Origin: Jiangella muralis
Lineage (GTDB): Bacteria > Actinomycetota > Actinomycetes > Jiangellales > Jiangellaceae
Assembly (NCBI RefSeq): GCF_001270745.1
Contig: NZ_KQ434751.1
Location: 319,705-383,704 of the forward strand
Reading direction: 5' to 3'
DNA: 64,000 nucleotides
Both the position numbers and the translations under genes were made by a program. The notes under the pieces are model-generated. The model did not search any database, was not told where the DNA came from, and saw only the letters and a program-made list of their open reading frames with translations. Each line of letters opens with the position of its first letter. The stretch's first letter is position 1. Below, piece after piece: positions 43,048 to 49,965 of the stretch.

Positions 43048-44496
43048 TCATCCTCTCTCGATGGGCGGCGTTTCGCTCGGAGGCTCCTCGTCCATCTCGT
43101 GGACGCCCGGCGGCCCGACGGTGAGCACGGCGCCGCCATCACGCAGGTGCGGCGGCGCGACGGCGCGGGCCAGGTGGTAGGCGACGACCGTCACGATGGT
43201 CCCCAGCGCGATGCCGGACAGCACGAAGTCGTCGGTGATCTCCAGCGACGTGTCGCCGATCGCGATGATGATGCCGGCCGACACCGGCACCAGGTTGATC
43301 GGGTTCGAGAAGTCGACCCGGTTCTCGATCCAGATGCGGGCGCCGAGCAGGCCGATCATGCCGTACAGCACGACGGTGATGCCGCCGAGCACGCCGCCCG
43401 GCGTCGCCGCGATCAGCGCGCCGAACTTCGGCGAGAACCCGAACAGGATCGCGACCAGCGCCGCCACGTAATACGCCGCCGTCGAGTACACCCGGGTCGC
43501 GGCCATGACGCCGATGTTCTCGGCGTACGTCGTGGTCGGCGAGCCGCCGACGGAGGTCGCGATGACCGTGCCGACGCCGTCGGCGGCGATCGCCTTGCCC
43601 ATGACCGGGTCGAGGTCCTTGCCGGTCATCTCCGCGACCGCCTTGACGTGGCCGGTGTTCTCCGCGATCAGCGCGATGACGGCGGGCAGCACCAGCAGGA
43701 TGAACGTCACGCTGAAGCTGGGCAGGTGCCAGCCGGCGACCTCGGCGCCCTGCGCGTTCACGAACGTCTCCTTGGGGAAGCCCAGCCAGTCGGCCTCGCG
43801 GACGCCGTCGAAGTTCACCCGGTCGTGGGTGGTCACCGCGCCGGTGCCGTCGGGCGAGGTGATCTGGCCGAAGATCCGGTCGAACAGCCACGACAGCGCG
43901 TACCCGAACACCAGGCCGACGAAGATCGCGATGCGGCCGAGGAACCCGCGCAGCCCGACCGCCATCAGGATGACGGCGAACATCACGATGAGCGCGATCC
44001 ACTGGTCCTGCGGCCAGTAGACGTTCGCCACCACCGGCGCCAGGTTGAAGCCGATGAGCATGACGACGGCGCCGGTCACCACCGGCGGCAGCACCTTGTA
44101 CAGGACGCCGGAGCCCAGGTAGTGGATCAGCACGCCGCACAGCGCCAGCACGACGCCGGCCACCAGGATCGCCCCGGTGACGTCGGCGGAGTCGCCGCCC
44201 TGCTCGCGGATCGCGACCACGCCGCCGACGAAGGACGCGCTGGTGCCCAGATAGCTCGGCACCACGCCCTTGACGATGAGCAGGAAGCAGATCGTCGCGA
44301 GGCCGCTCATCATGATGGCCAGCTGCGGATTCAGCCCCATGATCAGCGGGAACACGAACGTCGCGCCGAACATCGCGACCACGTGCTGCGCGCCGAGGCC
44401 GACCGTCCGCCCCCACGACAACCGCTCGTCCGGCCGCACCACCGCCCCCGGTGGCGGTGTCTTGCCGTCGTAGACCACCTTCCAGCCGAGCGCCAC
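43048..44496 (-). CDS. NCS2-family nucleobase permease, UraA-like
   Basis: The 482-residue permease has about 14 spans. It shows the uracil-transporter versions of the two substrate-site motifs: ALIAENTGHVKAVAEM (Glu as in UraA) and GGSPTTTYAENIGVMAATRV, where UraA/PyrP proteins have GENIGVMA and xanthine/urate permeases have a QN-G motif instead. That supports a pyrimidine rather than a purine substrate. I take GTG 44496 (GAGGAG upstream; N-terminus ALGWKVVYDGKTPPPG) as start; GTG 44544 with TAAGTT nine bases before is an alternative. It leads the hydroxylase operon. Confidence 0.88.
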   Translation of the reverse strand: MALGWKVVYDGKTPPPGAVVRPDERLSWGRTVGLGAQHVVAMFGATFVFPLIMGLNPQLAIMMSGLATICFLLIVKGVVPSYLGTSASFVGGVVAIREQGGDSADVTGAILVAGVVLALCGVLIHYLGSGVLYKVLPPVVTGAVVMLIGFNLAPVVANVYWPQDQWIALIVMFAVILMAVGLRGFLGRIAIFVGLVFGYALSWLFDRIFGQITSPDGTGAVTTHDRVNFDGVREADWLGFPKETFVNAQGAEVAGWHLPSFSVTFILLVLPAVIALIAENTGHVKAVAEMTGKDLDPVMGKAIAADGVGTVIATSVGGSPTTTYAENIGVMAATRVYSTAAYYVAALVAILFGFSPKFGALIAATPGGVLGGITVVLYGMIGLLGARIWIENRVDFSNPINLVPVSAGIIIAIGDTSLEITDDFVLSGIALGTIVTVVAYHLARAVAPPHLRDGGAVLTVGPPGVHEMDEEPPSETPPIERG

Positions 44497-44657
44497 GAGG
44501 GCCTCCTCACGCGGGCGGGTGATCCAGGTCACCCATGCGGACACGTTGGAGGCAACTTAGGCAGCCCACGTTTCCGGGGCATGGGCACGAAGTGCCGAGG
44601 AGATCACCTGATCATCGGCAACGTCTGCGCTCGGCCCGGAAGACACCTGGACAGGCG

Positions 44658-44690
44658 GAGGCCGCCGCGGTCGGGGACCGCGGCGGCCTC
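44658..44690 (-). terminator. Perfect 15-base-pair hairpin after the LolA-like gene
   Basis: GAGGCCGCCGCGGTC (44658-44672) and its exact complement (44676-44690) form a 15-base stem with a GGG loop, 20 bases past the stop at 44710. There is no T run. It most probably terminates the minus-strand LolA-like gene and separates it from the permease operon. Confidence 0.75.
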
Positions 44691-44709
44691 GGGTGGGGAC
44701 GACCCGCCG

Positions 44710-45885
44710 TTACAGCGCGGCGGCGGGGTCCTGAGCGGCCTCTTCGAGCACGTCCAGCGACACGGCGCCGGCCAGCATGCGGCCGTCGTCGAGGAGGAGG
44801 ACGGAGAACAGGTCGCTGGTCAGCGCCCGGCCGGTGCCGTACGGGCCGCTGACGTCCTGGAGCTGGGCGACGAAGTCGGCGGCCAGGGTGGCGGCCTCGC
44901 CCTCGAGGTGCGACGTCACCTCGTCGAGGTCGACGCCGCGCATGACGACGACGCTGCTCCAGCCCGAGCCCACGACGGACAGGTCGGAGTGGTCCATGTC
45001 GCCGTGCTCCGGGTGGTGCTGCGCGGCGGCGTCGTCGAGCTCGTCGGGCTGGATCTCCTCGACGGTGGTGCCGGGCGGCGGGGCGAACTCGTACGTCGAC
45101 GCCTCGGGCTCGTCGAAGGAGATGGAGGTGAAGCCGACCTCGAACGACGGCTCGCTGGCGTCCTTGGCGACGATCTGCACCCGCAGCGGCATGGACGTCT
45201 CGCCGTCGATGGCCAGCCGGATGGAGCCGATCAGCGACTGGTCGTCCTTCGGCCGCAGCACCAGCTCGTACGCCGAGCGGCCGGCCACGGTGGCGGTGCC
45301 GTCGACGTCGATCTGGGTGGACGGCTCGATCATGGCCAGCGCCATCGACGCGGCCGCCGTCGGGACGTTCGCCGGCATGTCCTCCGGCATGCCCTCACCG
45401 CCGAACGGGCCCTCACCGCCGAACGGGTTGCCGCCGTCGTCGCCCTCGGCGCCTTCGGGAACGGTCAGGTGCGACGCGCGGGCGCCTTCGCTGCTCCAGA
45501 ACCAGAGATCCTGGCCGTCGCGGATGAGGTCGGACTCGTTCTGGTCGTCCTGCAGCGCGAACCGGTAGGTGTCGCCGTCGGAGTACCAGATGCGGGCCGT
45601 GGACGACCCGTCGAGCAGCGACAGCGCGGCCGTCGGCAGCGACGTGGTGTCGGAGGCCGGCAGTTCCGGCAGGCCGACGTCGGCGGACTGCACGACGGTG
45701 CCGGCGAACGGCCCGACGTCGAGGGACGCGAGGTCGACCAGCAGTTCGGCGGCCGTGCGGTCGGGAAGGTCGGAATCGGCGCCGGCGATCAGCGGGCCGG
45801 CCACGGCCGCGCCCACGATCACGGTGGCGACCGTGGCCCCGGTCGCCCACCGCCTCGCCGGGGTGCTGAGAAGGGAGTTCGGCAT
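44710..45885 (-). CDS. Secreted LolA/RseB-like lipid-binding-fold protein
   Basis: The 391-residue protein has an N-terminal export signal (MPNSLLSTPARRWATGATVA, then TVIVGAAVAGPLIAGADSD) and a LolA/DUF2092-like beta domain (ELLVDLASLDVGPFAGTVVQ; ARIWYSDGDTYRFALQDDQN; SYEL-like AYELVLRPKDDQSLI). A Gly-rich linker near 158-175 and a C-terminal domain with VVVMRGVDLDEVTSHLEGEA follow. It faces the divergent response regulator/kinase pair, so it may be a target or envelope-stress partner of that system. Ligand unknown. Confidence 0.75.
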   Translation of the reverse strand: MPNSLLSTPARRWATGATVATVIVGAAVAGPLIAGADSDLPDRTAAELLVDLASLDVGPFAGTVVQSADVGLPELPASDTTSLPTAALSLLDGSSTARIWYSDGDTYRFALQDDQNESDLIRDGQDLWFWSSEGARASHLTVPEGAEGDDGGNPFGGEGPFGGEGMPEDMPANVPTAAASMALAMIEPSTQIDVDGTATVAGRSAYELVLRPKDDQSLIGSIRLAIDGETSMPLRVQIVAKDASEPSFEVGFTSISFDEPEASTYEFAPPPGTTVEEIQPDELDDAAAQHHPEHGDMDHSDLSVVGSGWSSVVVMRGVDLDEVTSHLEGEAATLAADFVAQLQDVSGPYGTGRALTSDLFSVLLLDDGRMLAGAVSLDVLEEAAQDPAAAL

Positions 45886-46029
45886 GTCTGCTCCTGGAGA
45901 ATTCGGTGCGTTTCAGGGTGTGCCCGGGCCGGGGGTTCGCCCCGATGACCTCCACTGTGCCTCGCGGTCGCTGTGAGATCCCTGAGAGACCCCGGCGGCA
46001 GCCGCGGCGAGCAGGGCATGCTTGACGGC

Positions 46030-46707
46030 ATGCGGGTGCTGGTGGTCGAGGACGAGCGCGGGCTGGCCCGCGCCCTGCATCGCGGGCTGTCGGCCGAGGG
46101 GTTCTCGGTCGAGCTGGCCCACGACGGCCTCGACGGCCTGCACCTGGCCCGCGAGCACACCTACGACGTCATCGTCCTCGACATCATGCTGCCGTCGCTG
46201 TCGGGCTACCGCATCTGCCAGGCGCTGCGGGCCGAGGGCAACTGGGTGCCCATCCTCATGCTGTCGGCCAAGGACGGCGAGTACGACCAGGCCGACGGCC
46301 TCGACGTCGGCGCCGACGACTACCTCACCAAGCCGTTCTCCTACGTCGTGCTGGTCGCCCGGCTGCGGGCGCTGCTGCGCCGGGGCGCGCCGGCCCGGCC
46401 CGTGGTCCTGGCCGCCGGCGACCTCGAGCTCGACCCGGGCGCGAAGACGGTGCGCCGCGGCGACACCGGCGTCACGCTGACGCCGCGCGAGTTCGGCGTG
46501 CTCGAATACCTCATGCGCCGCGCCGACGAGGTCGTCTCCAAGCGCGACATCCTCGAACACGTCTGGGACGCCCACTACGACGGCGACCCGAACGTCGTCG
46601 AGGTCTACGTCGGCTACCTGCGGCGCAAGATCGACACCCCGTTCGGCCGGGCCGCGCTGCAGACGGTGCGCGGCGCCGGCTACCGGCTGAGCGGCGACGG
46701 CGGCTGA
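46030..46707 (+). CDS. OmpR/PhoB-type response regulator
   Basis: A receiver domain (MRVLVVEDERGLARALHRGL, phospho-Asp in YDVIVLDIMLPSLSG, Lys in DDYLTKPFSYVVLVA) is fused to a winged-helix DNA-binding domain (LTPREFGVLEYLMRRADEVV, YVGYLRRKIDTPFGRAALQT). Earlier in-frame starts (46018, 45973) add non-conserved residues; ATG 46030 gives the standard 225-residue length. It is followed by its kinase after one base and diverges from the LolA-like gene. Confidence 0.93.
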   Translation: MRVLVVEDERGLARALHRGLSAEGFSVELAHDGLDGLHLAREHTYDVIVLDIMLPSLSGYRICQALRAEGNWVPILMLSAKDGEYDQADGLDVGADDYLTKPFSYVVLVARLRALLRRGAPARPVVLAAGDLELDPGAKTVRRGDTGVTLTPREFGVLEYLMRRADEVVSKRDILEHVWDAHYDGDPNVVEVYVGYLRRKIDTPFGRAALQTVRGAGYRLSGDGG

Positions 46708-46708
46708 C

Positions 46709-48094
46709 ATGGCCGTCTTCGGCCGGTTGAGCCTGCGGGCCCGGCTCACCGTGGCAGCCACCGCGATGTCGGCGGTCGGCCTGGCCATCGGCGGCGTGCT
46801 GCTGCTCATCGCGATGGACCGCGCGCTGCTCGGCGCGCTCGACGAGACCGCGCGGCGGCAGGGCGACGACATCGCGGCCCTGGTCGAGTCCGGCCGGCTG
46901 CCCGACCCGCTGCCCGGCTTCGGCGTCGCCGTCGCGCAGGTGCTCGACGCCGACGACCGCGTCGTCGCCTCCACCCCCGGCGGCGACCGCCTCACCCCGG
47001 TGGTCGCGGGCGACGACCTCGCCGCCGTCCGGTCCGGCGAGGCCATCGACATCGACGGCACCAGGCTCGGCCAGCCCGAGCCGCTGCGCATCGTCGGCAT
47101 CGTCACCGACACCGCGGGCGACCCGCGCACCGTCATCGTCGCCGTGTCGCTGGAAGAGCAGCAGCGCAGCGTCCGGTTCGCGAAGATCGGCGTGTTCGGC
47201 GGCGGCCTCGCCATCACGGCGGCGCTGGGGGTGCTGAGCTGGCTGGTCATCGTCCGCGCGCTGCGCCCGGTCGACCGGCTGCGCGGCGGCGCCGAGGAGA
47301 TCAGCGGCGCCGGCGGCGGGCACCGGCTGCCGGTCCCGGCCGGCGGCGACGAGCTGAGCCGGCTCGCGACGACGCTCAACGACATGCTCCGCCGCCTCGA
47401 CGCCGCCGCGGGCCGGCAGCGCGCGTTCGTCGCCGACGCCGCCCACGAACTGCGCAGCCCCATCGCGGCGCTGCGCACCGAACTGGAGGTCACGCTCGCG
47501 CACCCCGACGCCGTCGACCCGCACGAGACCGCCCGCGAGGCGCTGGTCGAGGTGCAGCGCATGGCCCGGCTGGTCGACGACCTGCTGGTGCTCGCGCACC
47601 TCGACAACCCGCGCCCGGTCCGGCGCGACGACCTGGTCGACCTCGGCGAACTCGCCCTCGAAGTGACCGAGGGCGTGCGCGACGACCGGGTGGGGGTGCG
47701 CGTCGACTCCGCCGGCGACGCCTTCACCCGCGGCCACCGCGACTCCCTGTCCCGGGTGCTGCGCAACCTGGTCGACAACGCCGTCCGGCACGCGTCGTCG
47801 CAGGTCACGGTGTCGGTGTCGGCCGACGGCGGCACGGCGCGGGTGGCCGTGGCCGACGACGGCGCCGGCGTCCGCCCGGCCGACCGCGACCGCATCTTCG
47901 AACGCTTCGCCCGCCTCGACGACGCCCGCGACCGCGACGCCGGCGGCACCGGCCTGGGGCTGGCGATCGCCCGCGAGATCGTCGTCGCGCACGGCGGCAC
48001 GGTGGTCGTCGAGGACGCCGGGCCGGGCGCCCGGTTCGTCGTCACGCTGCCGTCCGCCAGAGCCACCATCGGCGCGCCGGAGGCCGTGTCCTAG
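46709..48094 (+). CDS. HAMP-domain sensor histidine kinase
   Basis: The 461-residue kinase has an N-terminal span (VAATAMSAVGLAIGGVLLLI), a periplasmic domain (about 35-155), a second span (VFGGGLAITAALGVLSWLVI), HAMP, the H box VADAAHELRSPIAALRTELE, N box VLRNLVDNAVRHAS, G1 VADDGAGV and G2 GGTGLGLAIAREIV. It is the likely partner of the preceding response regulator. The signal is unknown. Confidence 0.94.
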   Translation: MAVFGRLSLRARLTVAATAMSAVGLAIGGVLLLIAMDRALLGALDETARRQGDDIAALVESGRLPDPLPGFGVAVAQVLDADDRVVASTPGGDRLTPVVAGDDLAAVRSGEAIDIDGTRLGQPEPLRIVGIVTDTAGDPRTVIVAVSLEEQQRSVRFAKIGVFGGGLAITAALGVLSWLVIVRALRPVDRLRGGAEEISGAGGGHRLPVPAGGDELSRLATTLNDMLRRLDAAAGRQRAFVADAAHELRSPIAALRTELEVTLAHPDAVDPHETAREALVEVQRMARLVDDLLVLAHLDNPRPVRRDDLVDLGELALEVTEGVRDDRVGVRVDSAGDAFTRGHRDSLSRVLRNLVDNAVRHASSQVTVSVSADGGTARVAVADDGAGVRPADRDRIFERFARLDDARDRDAGGTGLGLAIAREIVVAHGGTVVVEDAGPGARFVVTLPSARATIGAPEAVS

Positions 48095-48104
48095 GGTTCT
48101 GGGG

Positions 48105-48692
48105 ATGACGGAACTCGTCCTGCGGCCGTCGAAGCGTCGTCGGCGCACCGTCATGGTGACCGCCGTCATCGTCTACTCGGTCTTCGCCCTGGTGACGGTT
48201 GCCCTCGGCGGCGTCGTCGGGCTGCTGATCGTGCTGTCCCTCTGCGCCGTCGGTCTCGCCCTCGGATACGTGTACCTGCGGCGGTCGCGGATCGTCCTCA
48301 CGCCTGCGGAGATCGCCGTCACCGGCCTGCTCGGCACCCGGCGGCAGCCGCTGGCCGACGTGACGAGCATCGTGCGGGCGACGCTGGTGCCGCCGCGCGG
48401 CCCGGTGGTGCCGACGCTGTTCCTGCTCGGCGGTCCCGCGCAGGACGTGCTGTTCCGGTTCAACGTCACCCACTACGAGGACTACGACCTCGACGAGCTG
48501 ATCGAGCGGCTCGGCCGGCCCACCATCGTCCACGACCGGCCGATGACCGGTGCGCAGCTCGACCGCGAGACGCCCGGCCTCGTGCGGCTGTCGGAGCGGC
48601 GGCCGTACTCGTTCTCGTTCGCGGTGGGGTGCGGGTTCGTCGCCGCCGTCATCGTCATCGCGGTCGTCATCAGCGCGCTCCTGTCGGTCTGA
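48105..48692 (+). CDS. Membrane protein, tandem family member 1
   Basis: The 195-residue protein starts MTELVLRPSKRRRRTVMVTA, has two adjacent N-terminal spans (about 16-55), a soluble core with IVLTPAEIAVTGLLGTRRQP, LADVTSIVRATLVPP and an acidic patch HYEDYDLDELIERL, and a C-terminal span (GFVAAVIVIAVVISALL). It shares its N-terminus, ITVTP/AVTGLL core and layout with the next two genes. The core may be a PH-like fold of the kind seen in bacterial membrane proteins. TAGGGT lies 7 bases before ATG, so the start is probably leaderless. Confidence 0.7.
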   Translation: MTELVLRPSKRRRRTVMVTAVIVYSVFALVTVALGGVVGLLIVLSLCAVGLALGYVYLRRSRIVLTPAEIAVTGLLGTRRQPLADVTSIVRATLVPPRGPVVPTLFLLGGPAQDVLFRFNVTHYEDYDLDELIERLGRPTIVHDRPMTGAQLDRETPGLVRLSERRPYSFSFAVGCGFVAAVIVIAVVISALLSV

Positions 48693-48721
48693 GCCACCGC
48701 CGTGACCTAGGGTCGGGAGCC

Positions 48722-49297
48722 GTGTCCACCCCACTCGTCCTCCGGCCGGCGCCCGGGCCGCGGCGGCAGCTCCTCTCGACCGGCGCCGTCATCGCGGTCG
48801 TCCTCGTCATCGCCGGCGCGCTCGCCGGCGGCCGGCCCGCGCTGATCACCGGCATCGCGCTCGCCGCGCTGGTGATCGTCACCGTCGCCGCCCACCTGTG
48901 GCTCTCCCGCATCGTCGCCGCTCCGGGCGAGATCACCGTGCGCGGACTGTTCGGCCAACGCCGCCACGACCGCGCGGACGCCGCCTCGGTGGTGCTGGCC
49001 ACGCTGCTGCGGCCCGGGGCGGCCGCCCGCACCGTCTTCCTCCTCGACGCCCAGGGCCGGGTGCTGATGCGCATCAACGGCGCCCTCTACGCGCAGGACG
49101 ACCTCGACCGCCTGGTCGAGCACCTCGAACTGCCCATCGGCGGCCCGGACGACCCGGTCACCGGCGCCCGGCTGGCCCGGGCACAGCCCGGCGCCGCCGG
49201 GTGGATCGAGCGGCACCCGGTCGGTGTCATCCTGATCTGCATCGCGGGCTTCGCCGTCATCGCGGTGGTCGGGGGTGCCCTCCTCGCCGGGCTCTGA
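48722..49297 (+). CDS. Membrane protein, tandem family member 2
   Basis: The 191-residue protein begins VSTPLVLRPAPGPRRQLLST, has spans at about 18-55 and a C-terminal span (PVGVILICIAGFAVIAVVGG), and a core with GEITVRGLFGQRRHDRADAA and RINGALYAQDDLDRLVEHLE. It is a divergent paralogue of the genes on both sides. TAGGGT lies 8 bases before GTG 48722. Function unknown. Confidence 0.7.
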   Translation: MSTPLVLRPAPGPRRQLLSTGAVIAVVLVIAGALAGGRPALITGIALAALVIVTVAAHLWLSRIVAAPGEITVRGLFGQRRHDRADAASVVLATLLRPGAAARTVFLLDAQGRVLMRINGALYAQDDLDRLVEHLELPIGGPDDPVTGARLARAQPGAAGWIERHPVGVILICIAGFAVIAVVGGALLAGL

Positions 49298-49313
49298 CCG
49301 TACGATCGTGGCC

Positions 49314-49910
49314 ATGCCCGGACCCCTGCCCGGAGCCGCGCTCGTGCTGCGGCCGTCGCTGCGTCGCTACCTGAGCACCGTCAAGTGGTCGTTGCTGCCG
49401 GTCGTCGTCCTGCTGGCGGCGCTGCTCGTGCGCGGCGGCGGGTTCGGCGCCGCCGTGTCCCTGGGCGTCATCGCGGTGGCGTCGAGCATCGGGCCGGCGT
49501 GGTTCCGGCGCGCCGCCATCACCGTCACGCCGTCCGAGCTGGCCGTGACCGGCCTGCTGCGCACCCGCCGGGTCCCCCGCGACGCCGTCGGGTCGATCGT
49601 CACCGCGGCGCTGCCCCGCAGCCACCAGAACAGCCGCAGCATGGCCCACCTCTACGTGCTCGACCGCGGCGGCAAGCGGGTCGCCCGGATGACCGGCGCC
49701 CGCTGGGTCGAGGACGACATGCGCCGGCTCATGGCCACCCTCGGCGTCGAGACGCACAAGCTGGGCCGGCTGGCCTCGGCGCGGGCCCTCGCCCGCCGCT
49801 ACCCGCACGCCGTCGGCCTGCTCGAACGCTACCCCGTCCTCGCCGCCACCCTCGTCGTCGTGCCCTCCGTGGCGGCCATCTTCGCCCTCTCGATCGAGAT
49901 GTCGTCCTGA
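49314..49910 (+). CDS. Membrane protein, tandem family member 3
   Basis: The 198-residue protein reads MPGPLPGAALVLRPSLRRYL, then two spans (about 20-60), the core ITVTPSELAVTGLLRTRRVP with RDAVGSIVTAALPRS, and RWVEDDMRRLMATL, ending in a third hydrophobic stretch (VLAATLVVVPSVAAIFALSI). It resembles member 1 most in the core. TACGAT lies 7 bases before ATG 49314. Function unknown. Confidence 0.7.
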   Translation: MPGPLPGAALVLRPSLRRYLSTVKWSLLPVVVLLAALLVRGGGFGAAVSLGVIAVASSIGPAWFRRAAITVTPSELAVTGLLRTRRVPRDAVGSIVTAALPRSHQNSRSMAHLYVLDRGGKRVARMTGARWVEDDMRRLMATLGVETHKLGRLASARALARRYPHAVGLLERYPVLAATLVVVPSVAAIFALSIEMSS

Positions 49911-49965
49911 CCTGCGCGCGGGTCGCTGCACGGAGCACGGCCCTCGGGGGGCGAGAATGGACGGC

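Noticed and set aside
43048-44496. Xanthine or urate permease
   Set aside because: Motif positions read AENTGH and AENIGVMA as in uracil carriers rather than the QN-G motif of purine carriers. Substrate is still unproven.
44497-44657. Possible riboswitch or leader upstream of the permease
   Set aside because: No conserved purine-riboswitch or PyrR-type attenuator elements were recognisable; only a possible -10 box (TAAGTT, minus strand, 44554-44559).
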